The translations under genes and the position numbers were made by a program. Below, one piece after another: positions 51,006 to 59,829 of a stretch of DNA of 64,000 nucleotides. Below the pieces are notes generated by a model. That model was not told the origin of the DNA. It ran no database searches and was given only the letters and a program-made list of their open reading frames with translations. Positions within the stretch are counted from its first letter, which is position 1. Each line of letters starts with the position of its first letter. The stretch lies in NCBI GenBank assembly GCA_045046885.1, contig JASFYX010000017.1, positions 16,530 to 80,529 on the forward strand, read 5' to 3'. Source of the stretch: CG1-02-35-72 sp045046885 (GTDB taxonomy: Bacteria > Bacteroidota > Bacteroidia > Flavobacteriales > Flavobacteriaceae).

Positions 51006-51651
51006 TATTTTTAGCTGCAAAATTTACCAAACCTATTACATTTTTAGATTCTGTTTTCTCGTATAAAGCATTTCTGTGTGCTTCTACAGTACGTGTACTT
51101 ATAAATAAATTTTTGGCTATTTCTTTTGTAGAATATTCTTGGGCAATCATTTTAAGAATTTGAAACTCTCTTTTAGATAATGAAGCTATAATTTCTGGAT
51201 CTTCCATACCTTCTTCTTTTAAAGGCTTACCGAGCAATGAATGCATTATTTTTTTATTTATTTCATCCGTAAAATATTCTTCTCCTTTTAAAACTTTATG
51301 AATAGCTTCTGTTACATGAATACCCGCTGTTTTTTTTGGTAAAAATCCTTTAGCACCCAAATCTAATACGTCTTTAATTGTCTTTACATCATCGTAACTT
51401 GTAAGCACAATTACTTCTGGTTTGTCTTCTATATCTTTGAGTTGTTTTAAGACTTCTTTGCCATTACAAATAGGCATATTAATATCTAATAATAAAATAT
51501 CGGCGTGGTTTTCTTTAAACCATTTTATAGTTTCTTTACCGTTAAGCGAATGTGCTATAACTTCTAAATCGTCTTCAATATTTATAACGGCAGAAATACC
51601 GTCTATAATTATTTTATGATCGTCTGCAATGTGTACACTATACTTTTTCAT
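50995..51651 (-). CDS. NarL/FixJ-type response regulator
   Basis: A 218-residue regulator: receiver domain with acidic pocket (IADDHK), phospho-acceptor Asp56 (LLLDINMP), switch Thr/Ser (VIVLTSYDD) and Lys (FLPKKTAG), then a LuxR-type helix-turn-helix (LSKREFQILKMIAQEYSTKE, IAKNLFISTRTVEAHR). It is 21 bases downstream of the multi-PAS kinase, its probable partner. The TTACTAAC sites around the locus are candidate targets; this is inference. Confidence 0.92.
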   Translation of the reverse strand: MKKYSVHIADDHKIIIDGISAVINIEDDLEVIAHSLNGKETIKWFKENHADILLLDINMPICNGKEVLKQLKDIEDKPEVIVLTSYDDVKTIKDVLDLGAKGFLPKKTAGIHVTEAIHKVLKGEEYFTDEINKKIMHSLLGKPLKEEGMEDPEIIASLSKREFQILKMIAQEYSTKEIAKNLFISTRTVEAHRNALYEKTESKNVIGLVNFAAKNNVV

Positions 51652-51672
51652 AATTTCTAGTATTTAATTCGT

Positions 51673-54615
51673 TTATAAGATGTTTAATATTTCTAAGACT
51701 AATGGGATTTTGATTGTATATTTTGTTCCTTTATTGGGTTCTGATTGTCTTTCTATTTTACCGTTTAGCAATGTAACACGTTGTTGAATGTTTTTTAAAC
51801 CAAAACTTTTTGATTTATAGGTTGTTTTTTTAGAATCTATACCAATGCCATTATCTTTTATTTCTAAAATAAACCATTTATTATTTTTTATAGTAAAATT
51901 AATATGAGCTTTTGAGGCGGCAGCGTGTCGAATAATATTAGTGGTAATTTCTTGAATAATTCTATAAATATTCTGTATTGTTTGAGCAGGTAAAATTCCT
52001 TCTTTATAACCACCCTTTTTAAATGTAAATTTAATATCTCTAGACACATTATAATTTTCACAAATTTCGTTAACAGCCGACACTAAACCACCCATTAATA
52101 GTTGTTTAGACATTAATCCGTGAGATATATGACGCGATTCGCGTAAAGCATCTACAGACAGTTCTTTAACCTTTTCTAAATAACCTAATTTTAAATCTGT
52201 TTTAGTGTTATTTGGATTTAAACATGCATCTAAATAAAATGACATAGCAGATAAAATCTGACTTAAGCTGTCGTGTAATTCTTCTCCAAACTTAAGTTTT
52301 TCATTCTCTTGGGCTTCAAACAAAGCGTATAAAAATCTTTTTTCTTGTGCTTTTTTTTCTGTTATATCTTCTTTAAGGGCAATAAAATTTGTAACAATTC
52401 CTTCTTCATTTTTTACGGGTGTAATAACTGCTTTTTCCCAAAAAAAATCACCGTTCTTTTTCTTGTTTTTTAATTCGCCATGCCATGTTTTACCAGCTAA
52501 AACAGTTTGCCACATTTTAGCGTATTCTTCTTTAGGTGTATAACCTGTTTTTAATATTCTAGGGTTCTTACCTATAACTTCTTCTTTAAAATAGCCTGTA
52601 ACTTCTTCAAATTTTGAGTTAACGTACTCTATATTGCCTTTAATATCTGTAATCATTACTATAGTAGGGCTACTTTCTAAAGCTTTAAATAATTTGGTGA
52701 CTAAAAATTCTTTTTCTTTTTCTTTAGTTATGTCTATAGCAGAACCTATAATTGTATTTTCTGCTCCTTTAGAAAATTGCCAAGAAAACCATTTAACTTC
52801 ACCGTTTTTACAAAGTATTTTACGTTCGTATCTTAAATTATTTATATTGCTCGTTTTACCACTTAAAACACTTACAAAACGCTCTTTAGCCTTTACTTTT
52901 TCTTCAACAGAAATATAAGATACATTCCACCACCCTTGTCCCAAAACATCAGAAATATCATAACCTGTCAATTCTTTTACAGAGGGAGATACAAAAATAA
53001 AATCGGTATTTTTATCAAGAACCATAACCAAAGAACTCATCTGATTTAAAATAAGCGAGTGTTGTAACAAACGGCGTTCTCTGTTAATTTGATTAGTAAT
53101 ATCTCTAAAAATACCCAATAATTTTACAGGTTTATTATTTTTATCAAAAAGAACTTGGGTTGTACTAGTTACCCAAGTTATGGCACCACTAGGCAAAGCC
53201 AAACGGTGGTTAATTTGAAACGATTTACTATTTTCTCTTGCTTTTTTTATGGTGCTTTCTAATTTTTCTTTGTCATCTGGGTGTGTTCTAGAAAGAATTT
53301 CTTTTAAATTACATGTGTCTTTATCAATTTCAAATATCTCTTTTGCTTTACCTGAAACTTCTACAGTATCAGTTTCAAAGTCTAGTTCTAAAAACCCAAC
53401 ATTGGCAATATCTATGGTTAACTTAAGTTTTTGTCTTTGTTTTTCTAAATCGTGAAGTTCATTTTTCCTTTCAGTTATATCTATAAAAGTACCTATAAGA
53501 GATTTATGACCTCTTTTATCATCTACATAAATGTCAGCTAAAATATTTATCCACCTTATGGTACCCTCTTTATAAACAACTCTTACATCTATGGCCAGTT
53601 TAGACTTATCGTTAAGTGCTTTTTTTATGGCTTTTAATAATCTTATCTTATCTTTTGAGAAAATTAATGATTTAACAAAAAAATCTGACGTATATGATTC
53701 TTTATAAGGAAAACCAGCAAGCTTTATAAATTCTTTATCTAAAACTACTTTATTTGTATTAAGACTGATATCTATAAAATGAACTTCAGAAAGTTTTTGG
53801 GCACTTTCTAATAGCCTTTGACTTTTAATAGCTGCTTTTCTTATATTTTCTTTATCTGTAATATCTTCTACAGTAGAAATAACACCAATTGTTTTGCCAT
53901 CGTTATTTTCTAAAATGGTATTATGCCAATGACAAATAATAATCTTGCCACTTTTGGTAAGTGTTTCGTTTATATTATCTGCTGTCCCTTTTTGTGATAT
54001 TAAATCATTAAAAATTTCTTTGGCTTTGCTTTCTAATCCCTTTGGCACTGTAAGCTCTAAACAATTTTTACCTATCGCTTCTTTAGCAGAATAGCCAAAA
54101 GTATTTATTGCAGCTTTATTCCAAAGTGTGACATTAAAATTTAAATCCCAAGAGATGGTTGGCAAAGGTGTATTTTCTAAATACATTGTAGAAACCTCTT
54201 TACTTAATCTTAGTTCATCTAAAATTTGTTTGTTTTTTATTCTCTCTGCAAAAGCTTCAATTTCTCTATTAATAGCCGGAAAAAGCCTTGAAGTTCTTGA
54301 CGAAACTACATAATCTTTAATACCCTTATTTATTAATATTTGTGCTTTTCTTTTATGTTTCTCATCTGTAATTAAAATATGTGGTGCCTCATTTAAATGA
54401 CTTAAAAATGAAGTAATTATACTTTTATCTTGTAATTTAGAACACACTAAAACACAGCCTATATCTTTTTTAAAAAGGAGGTCTTCATATTCATCAATAC
54501 TCTCGGCTATAAAAACTTTATATTTTGATTCTAAAGTTTTTATAAAGCCATCAGTCTGATTGCAAACGTCATTAGCTACAGATAATATTAAGATGTTTTT
54601 ACCTATTTTATTCAT
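51673..54615 (-). CDS. Multi-PAS cytosolic histidine kinase (HisKA_3)
   Basis: A 980-residue kinase without membrane segments. Residues 1-125 look like a receiver fold lacking the phospho-acceptor Asp (NILILSVANDVCN; VLVCSKLQD; HILITDEKHK). About five PAS domains follow (for example VTLWNKAAINTFGYSAKEAI, FIFVSPSVKELTGYDISDVL, IEYVNSKFEEVTGYFKEEVI), then a HisKA_3 helix with His781 (FGEELHDSLSQIL) and a HATPase_c end (EIKDNGIGIDS; FGLKNIQQRV). The many PAS domains point to intracellular redox, light or ligand sensing. A -7 box TATATTTG at 54655-54648 lacks a -33 TTG, as expected if an activator is needed. Confidence 0.9.
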   Translation of the reverse strand: MNKIGKNILILSVANDVCNQTDGFIKTLESKYKVFIAESIDEYEDLLFKKDIGCVLVCSKLQDKSIITSFLSHLNEAPHILITDEKHKRKAQILINKGIKDYVVSSRTSRLFPAINREIEAFAERIKNKQILDELRLSKEVSTMYLENTPLPTISWDLNFNVTLWNKAAINTFGYSAKEAIGKNCLELTVPKGLESKAKEIFNDLISQKGTADNINETLTKSGKIIICHWHNTILENNDGKTIGVISTVEDITDKENIRKAAIKSQRLLESAQKLSEVHFIDISLNTNKVVLDKEFIKLAGFPYKESYTSDFFVKSLIFSKDKIRLLKAIKKALNDKSKLAIDVRVVYKEGTIRWINILADIYVDDKRGHKSLIGTFIDITERKNELHDLEKQRQKLKLTIDIANVGFLELDFETDTVEVSGKAKEIFEIDKDTCNLKEILSRTHPDDKEKLESTIKKARENSKSFQINHRLALPSGAITWVTSTTQVLFDKNNKPVKLLGIFRDITNQINRERRLLQHSLILNQMSSLVMVLDKNTDFIFVSPSVKELTGYDISDVLGQGWWNVSYISVEEKVKAKERFVSVLSGKTSNINNLRYERKILCKNGEVKWFSWQFSKGAENTIIGSAIDITKEKEKEFLVTKLFKALESSPTIVMITDIKGNIEYVNSKFEEVTGYFKEEVIGKNPRILKTGYTPKEEYAKMWQTVLAGKTWHGELKNKKKNGDFFWEKAVITPVKNEEGIVTNFIALKEDITEKKAQEKRFLYALFEAQENEKLKFGEELHDSLSQILSAMSFYLDACLNPNNTKTDLKLGYLEKVKELSVDALRESRHISHGLMSKQLLMGGLVSAVNEICENYNVSRDIKFTFKKGGYKEGILPAQTIQNIYRIIQEITTNIIRHAAASKAHINFTIKNNKWFILEIKDNGIGIDSKKTTYKSKSFGLKNIQQRVTLLNGKIERQSEPNKGTKYTIKIPLVLEILNIL

Positions 54616-54647
54616 TCAACTTTTATAAAATATTCATAAACATTAAA

Positions 54648-54763
54648 CAAATATAACATGTAAACTGGGGAAGTGAATACTATTATATCATGGCATAAAG
54701 TTACTAACAAAGTATCTATTAAACAAATAAGAACTTAAAATTACCGTCTTTTACTAACTAAAT
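54648..54763 (-). promoter_or_regulatory. Promoter region of PAS kinase operon with TTACTAAC motifs
   Basis: On the minus strand a -7 box TATATTTG (54655-54648) without a TTG at -33; TTACTAAC at 54701-54708 and 54751-54758 (plus-strand sense), spaced by 50 bases upstream of it. The second lies in a block (54741-54763) with 19 of 23 bases equal to 50972-50994. Proposed as activator sites. Confidence 0.45.
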
Positions 54764-54807
54764 TTTTCTAATAATTTAGGTTATCTTAGAGGCCTATTTT
54801 ACCTAAT

Positions 54808-57597
54808 ATGACTACAAAAAAACGACTCTTCTTAATAGATGCCTTTGCTTTAATTTTTAGAGGCTACTATGCGCTTATAAAAAATCCCAGGATTAACTCA
54901 AAAGGCATGGATACTTCTGCTATTTTGGGCTTTATGAATTCATTATTAAACGTTATAAAACGCGAAAAACCAGACCATTTAGCTGTGGCTTTTGACAAAG
55001 GGGGTTCTGTTGCCAGAACAGAAGATTTTGCTGCCTATAAATCTAACCGACAAGAAACACCCGAGGCCATTAAATTGGCAATACCATATATTCACAGTAT
55101 TTTAAAAGCTATGAATATCCCCATTATAGAAGAAGCTGGATTTGAGGCAGACGATTTAATTGGCACTTTGGCAAAACAAGCCGAAAAAGAAGGCTATCAA
55201 ACATTTATGGTAACACCCGATAAAGATTTTGCACAGCTGGTTTCCAATAATATTTTTATGTACAAACCCGCCCGTATGGGTAATGATATTGAAATTTGGG
55301 ACGTAGACAAAGTAAAAGAAAAGTTTGAAATTGACAATCCTTTACAGGTTATAGATTATTTGGGTATGATGGGCGATGCTGTAGATAATATTCCCGGCCT
55401 ACCTGGCGTTGGCGATAAAACAGCGAAAAAATTTATCAAACAATACGGCAGTATGGAAAATCTTTTGGCTCATACCGATGAAATTAAAGGAAAACTACGC
55501 GAAAAAATTGAAGCCAATAAAGAACTGGGGCTTTTATCAAAAAAACTGGCGACTATAATGCTCGATTGCCCTGTAAAATTTGACGCAGATTCATTTGAAG
55601 TATCCGAACCCAATTTAAGTGAAGTTTCAGAAATATTTCAAGAACTCGAATTCAGACGTATGACAGAGCAATTTGCACGCCTTTATAAAAAAACGGAAGC
55701 TGAAATTGAAAATAATTTAGAAACAAAAAAGGACACAAATACACCAAAAGAACCTTTAAATTTATTTAACACACCTCAGCTAGATTTGTTTAGCAGTCCT
55801 GCCTCTGATGTTGAAAAAACAGACTATTTTTATCAGTATGTAGACACCCAATTGGCTCAAAATTTATTACTTAAAAATTTATTAAAACAGAAAGCTGTAT
55901 CCCTCAGTTTTTTTACAAGCACCTCTCATTTTGATACGCAGATTAATGGCTTGTCATTTAGCTACGAAAAAAACAAAGGCTATTTTGTGCCTTTTACAGA
56001 TAATCAAAATTTATTACAATTTTTTAAACCTTTTTTTGAAGATACAAATATTGTAAAAATAGGAAGTAATCTTAAGTCTATCATAAAATTACTCAAGTCT
56101 TGTCAAATTGAATTAAAAGGCACTTATTTCGACATCACATTAGCACATTATCTTATAAATGCCGATGGCAGACATGATACTGATAGATTAGCACACAAAT
56201 ATTTAGATAGAATTTTAAAATCAGAAGAGTCGGTTTTAGGAAAAGGGAAATCACTTAAAGAACTAAGCACATTAAGTTTAAAAGACCAAGCTAATTTTGC
56301 CACACAAGAAGCCGCTGTAAACTTCGAAATTTGGCCTATTTTTAAGAACCTTCTTAAAAAAGATAATTTAGAGTCCTTATTTTATGATATCGAAATTAAG
56401 TTGTTAAAAGTGCTGTCTAAAATGGAATTGGAAGGTATAAATCTTGACGTAAAATTTCTAAAAACACTTTCGACAATTCTTCAAACTGATATTGATTCTT
56501 TACAAAAACAAATCTATACAGAAGCAGCCGAAGAGTTTAATTTAGCTTCTCCTAAACAATTAGGCATTGTCCTTTTCGAAAATTTAAAATTGGTTGATAA
56601 ACCCAAGAAAACAAAAACAGGTCAATATGCTACTGGCGAAGAAATTTTGTCAAAATTAGCTACTAAACATCAAATTGTGGCTAATATTTTAGAATGGCGT
56701 GGGCTCGTTAAGTTGCTCAATACCTATGTTGACGCTTTACCGAATGAAGTCAATCCGCAAACAAAACGCGTTCACACAACTTTTAGTCAGACTGTTGCTG
56801 CAACAGGGAGATTGAGCTCTTTAAATCCAAACCTGCAAAACATTCCCATCCGTACAGAACGCGGTAAACAAGTCCGTAAAGCATTTATCCCAAGAGGGGA
56901 TAATCATATTTTATTAGCGGCAGATTATTCACAAATAGAATTGCGATTAATTGCAGAAATGAGTGGCGATGTTGCCATGAAACAATCATTTTTAAACGGC
57001 GAAGATATCCATAAGGCAACAGCGTCAAAAGTATTTAATGTGCCTTTAAACGACGTTACAAAAGCACAACGCAGTCAGGCTAAAACAGTTAATTTTGGAA
57101 TTATCTATGGTGTCTCTGCTTTTGGATTAAGTCAACAAACAAATTTAAGTCGTACAGAATCTAAAGAATTGATAGAAGCTTACTATTTAACTTATCCTAC
57201 TTTACGCAATTATATTGCCAATCAAATTGAATTTGCACGAACCAATGGCTATGTAGAAACACTTTTAGGACGTAGGCGTTACCTCACAAATATAAATTCT
57301 CAAAATTCAATTGTACGTTCTGCTGATGAACGCAATGCTGTAAATGCGCCAATTCAAGGTTCAGCAGCCGATATCATTAAAATCGCTATGATTAATATTG
57401 ACAAGCGATTAGCAGATGAAAATTTTAAATCTAAGATGCTTTTACAAGTACACGATGAGTTGGTTTTTGATGTTTTAAAAGATGAGCTTGAAAGTATTAC
57501 ACCCATTATAAAACACGAAATGGAAAATGCCTACAAAATAAGCATTCCTTTGAGCGTTGATATTGGTACAGGAAATAACTGGCTAGAGGCACATTAA
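54808..57597 (+). CDS. polA: DNA polymerase I, proofreading motifs altered
   Basis: PolA fills gaps and removes RNA primers. The 929-residue protein has the 5'-nuclease domain (residues 1-290; YLGMMGDAVDNIPGLPGVGDK, in parts GDAVDNIPGLPGVGDK) and an intact polymerase domain: motif A DYSQIELRLIAE, motif B AKTVNFGIIYG, motif C VHDELVF. The central 3'-5' exonuclease domain is present in size, but motif I (DxE) reads LSFFTSTS near 365-372, the motif II Asp is Ile425 (NLKSI) and motif III YxxxD reads F497-x3-E501. Proofreading is therefore probably lost. It follows a possible weak -7 box TATCTTAG. Confidence 0.95.
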   Translation: MTTKKRLFLIDAFALIFRGYYALIKNPRINSKGMDTSAILGFMNSLLNVIKREKPDHLAVAFDKGGSVARTEDFAAYKSNRQETPEAIKLAIPYIHSILKAMNIPIIEEAGFEADDLIGTLAKQAEKEGYQTFMVTPDKDFAQLVSNNIFMYKPARMGNDIEIWDVDKVKEKFEIDNPLQVIDYLGMMGDAVDNIPGLPGVGDKTAKKFIKQYGSMENLLAHTDEIKGKLREKIEANKELGLLSKKLATIMLDCPVKFDADSFEVSEPNLSEVSEIFQELEFRRMTEQFARLYKKTEAEIENNLETKKDTNTPKEPLNLFNTPQLDLFSSPASDVEKTDYFYQYVDTQLAQNLLLKNLLKQKAVSLSFFTSTSHFDTQINGLSFSYEKNKGYFVPFTDNQNLLQFFKPFFEDTNIVKIGSNLKSIIKLLKSCQIELKGTYFDITLAHYLINADGRHDTDRLAHKYLDRILKSEESVLGKGKSLKELSTLSLKDQANFATQEAAVNFEIWPIFKNLLKKDNLESLFYDIEIKLLKVLSKMELEGINLDVKFLKTLSTILQTDIDSLQKQIYTEAAEEFNLASPKQLGIVLFENLKLVDKPKKTKTGQYATGEEILSKLATKHQIVANILEWRGLVKLLNTYVDALPNEVNPQTKRVHTTFSQTVAATGRLSSLNPNLQNIPIRTERGKQVRKAFIPRGDNHILLAADYSQIELRLIAEMSGDVAMKQSFLNGEDIHKATASKVFNVPLNDVTKAQRSQAKTVNFGIIYGVSAFGLSQQTNLSRTESKELIEAYYLTYPTLRNYIANQIEFARTNGYVETLLGRRRYLTNINSQNSIVRSADERNAVNAPIQGSAADIIKIAMINIDKRLADENFKSKMLLQVHDELVFDVLKDELESITPIIKHEMENAYKISIPLSVDIGTGNNWLEAH

Positions 57598-57649
57598 ATT
57601 TGTAAGGAGAACAAAACGTTACGACTTTATATTTAAGCAAAGTAAAAAT

Positions 57650-58621
57650 ATGAAGTTTAAATTTCTCTTAATAATTGTCCTTTTTAGTAATTTATCAATT
57701 ATTTACGCGCAAACTTGTTGTTCGGGCGGTATTCCTCTTTCTAACAGTATTGGCTTAACAAGTGCTACAAAAGGTGTGGCTCAAATTGGTCTACAGTATG
57801 ATTACAATAATTTAAATACCTTAAATTTTGAATCTAACAAATTAGACGACAATTCTAGATTGCGTATTACACACTCTGTTTTAGTTAATGCCGATTATGC
57901 TATTTCTGACAGATTTTCTGTAGAAGCATTGTTTACCTGGGTAAACCAACGCCGATTGATATCGCAATTTGGCAATGAAAACCTAGACGTTACCTCCGGT
58001 ATTGGTGATGCTGTGCTTTTATTTAAATACAACTTTAAAGATATATTAGCCGAAAACAGTAGTTTAAATTTAGGCATTGGCACAAAAGTTCCTTTGGGGT
58101 CTTCAACCAAAAAAAGCAGTCGCGGTATCACTCTAAATGCCGATTTACAGCCAGGTAGTAATGCTTGGGACGTCATTTATTGGTCTGTATTTTCAAAGAC
58201 TTTTAATTTTAGGCCAACATTTAACGCCTTTACAAGATTTATTTACAGACAAACAGGCATTAATAAATCTTATTTTGGCGATTCAACTTACGAGTTTGGC
58301 GATGAATTTCAGTTTTTTTTAGGGGTTTCAGATCAATTTTCAGCTTTAAAAACCAAAATTTTCCCAGGTATATCATTTAAATACAGAAATGCACAACAAG
58401 ATAAAGTTGGAGGCGTTGGTTTTGACAATACAGGTGGGAAATGGGTAAATATGATTCCTAGTTTAGGCATTAATATCACCCCAAATTTAATTTATTCTGT
58501 CAAAGCAGAAATACCGATTCACAGTACAGTTGTAGGTACGCAATTAACACCAACATACAGACTAACTACAGGAATACTATTTAAAATCACACCAAAAGTA
58601 AAAGTTCTTAATTTAAAATAA
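57650..58621 (+). CDS. Outer-membrane beta-barrel protein
   Basis: A 323-residue protein with a signal peptide (LLIIVLFSNLSIIYAQ) and a conserved-looking mature start TCCSGGIPLSNSIG, then alternating strands typical of a barrel (GVAQIGLQYDYNNL, ALFTWVNQRRLI, GIGDAVLLFKYNF, SLNLGIGTKVPLG). The order of strands and turns resembles transporter-type (phenol_MetA_deg/OMP) barrels. Substrate unknown. The DUF3179 gene follows after five bases, so the two are likely co-expressed and may act together at the outer membrane. Confidence 0.72.
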   Translation: MKFKFLLIIVLFSNLSIIYAQTCCSGGIPLSNSIGLTSATKGVAQIGLQYDYNNLNTLNFESNKLDDNSRLRITHSVLVNADYAISDRFSVEALFTWVNQRRLISQFGNENLDVTSGIGDAVLLFKYNFKDILAENSSLNLGIGTKVPLGSSTKKSSRGITLNADLQPGSNAWDVIYWSVFSKTFNFRPTFNAFTRFIYRQTGINKSYFGDSTYEFGDEFQFFLGVSDQFSALKTKIFPGISFKYRNAQQDKVGGVGFDNTGGKWVNMIPSLGINITPNLIYSVKAEIPIHSTVVGTQLTPTYRLTTGILFKITPKVKVLNLK

Positions 58622-58626
58622 ACGTT

Positions 58627-59823
58627 ATGAAAAAAATTCTCTTAATAATATTTGCTGCAACAATAGCTTTGTCTTGCGGTGGCGGAAACAAACCTAATGT
58701 TACCGCAATAGATAATAATGGCGGTGACACGAATGGCGGAGACAACTCTGGAGGTGGAGATACATCAGGTGGTGGAGACACATCAGGAGGCGGTGATACA
58801 TCTGGCGGTCTTACAGGAGGCAGCGACACAAGTTGTAATGACCAATCTACTGCTATAAATGGTTGGTTGCTACCTGTTGATGAAGTTAAAGATGGCGGCC
58901 CCGGAAAAGATGGCATTCCTTCTATAGATAATCCTGTTTTTACAGATGTTAGTGGTGTTGATCCAACTATACTTAAAGATGACGATTTGGTTATGGGAAT
59001 AGTTAAAAATGGAGAAGTAAAGGCTTATCCTTACCCCATTATGAACTGGCATGAAATTGTAAACGATAAATTTAATGGCGAACCAGTCGCTATAAACTAC
59101 TGCCCTTTAACAGGTACGGCTTTTGCTTGGAACGGTGAGTCTAATGGTTCGCCAACTTCATTTGGCGTATCAGGTTTATTGTATAATAACAATTTGATTT
59201 TATACGATAGAAGTACCGATACCAACTGGTCTCAATTAAAACTACAAGCTGTAAATGGCGCTGTATTGGGTGAAAAACCAACATTGAGTAATGTTGTAGA
59301 AACCGATTGGAAAACGTGGAAAACACTTTATCCAGACACAAAAGTATTAACAACAACAACAGGTTTCGATAGACCTTATAATATATATCCGTATGGCGAT
59401 TACAGAACAAATCAAGATTTATTTCTTTTTGCTGTAAATCCTTTAAACAATGACTTACCACACAAAGAACGTGTTTATGCCATTATAGCTTGTACGACAT
59501 CTAAAGTGTATCGTTTTCAAAATTTTACAGATGGTAAAGTTTTAAAAGAAACTTTTGAAGGTGTTAATTATTTAGTTGTAGGCAATGAAAATCTTATCAA
59601 CTCTTTTGTTTTAAATGACAGTCAAAAGGATTTAACCTTTACTTTTAGTTTTACCGATTCTGAAGTTTTCTTTACAGATGACGAAGGTAATAATTGGAAT
59701 GCTTTTGGCACAGCCCTTTCTGGCCCTAGAACTGGCGAAATTTTAGAAGGTGCTAGATCTGTTGTGAGTTATTGGTTTGCCATAGCGGCTTTTTATCCCA
59801 ATCCGGTTATAAGTACAGATTAA
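58627..59823 (+). CDS. DUF3179 lipoprotein with GGDTSGG repeats
   Basis: A 398-residue lipoprotein (lipobox ATIALSC), a Gly/Asp/Ser/Thr-rich linker with three GGDTSGGG-type repeats (18-nt period near 58750-58810), then a DUF3179 domain: DDDLVMGIVKNGEVKAYPYP, MNWHEIVND, AINYCPLTGTAFAWNG, FGVSGLLYNNNLILYDRSTD and TNWSQL. The family's function is unknown; the conserved CPLTGT and YDR-T motifs suggest a catalytic or metal site. Linker repeats of this type vary in number between strains. It is paired with the barrel protein gene. Confidence 0.85.
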   Translation: MKKILLIIFAATIALSCGGGNKPNVTAIDNNGGDTNGGDNSGGGDTSGGGDTSGGGDTSGGLTGGSDTSCNDQSTAINGWLLPVDEVKDGGPGKDGIPSIDNPVFTDVSGVDPTILKDDDLVMGIVKNGEVKAYPYPIMNWHEIVNDKFNGEPVAINYCPLTGTAFAWNGESNGSPTSFGVSGLLYNNNLILYDRSTDTNWSQLKLQAVNGAVLGEKPTLSNVVETDWKTWKTLYPDTKVLTTTTGFDRPYNIYPYGDYRTNQDLFLFAVNPLNNDLPHKERVYAIIACTTSKVYRFQNFTDGKVLKETFEGVNYLVVGNENLINSFVLNDSQKDLTFTFSFTDSEVFFTDDEGNNWNAFGTALSGPRTGEILEGARSVVSYWFAIAAFYPNPVISTD

Positions 59824-59829
59824 ATATTT

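Noticed and set aside
58740..58812. Short tandem repeats as a CRISPR array
   Set aside because: The 18-nt period is in frame and encodes GGDTSG linker repeats; there are no spacers.
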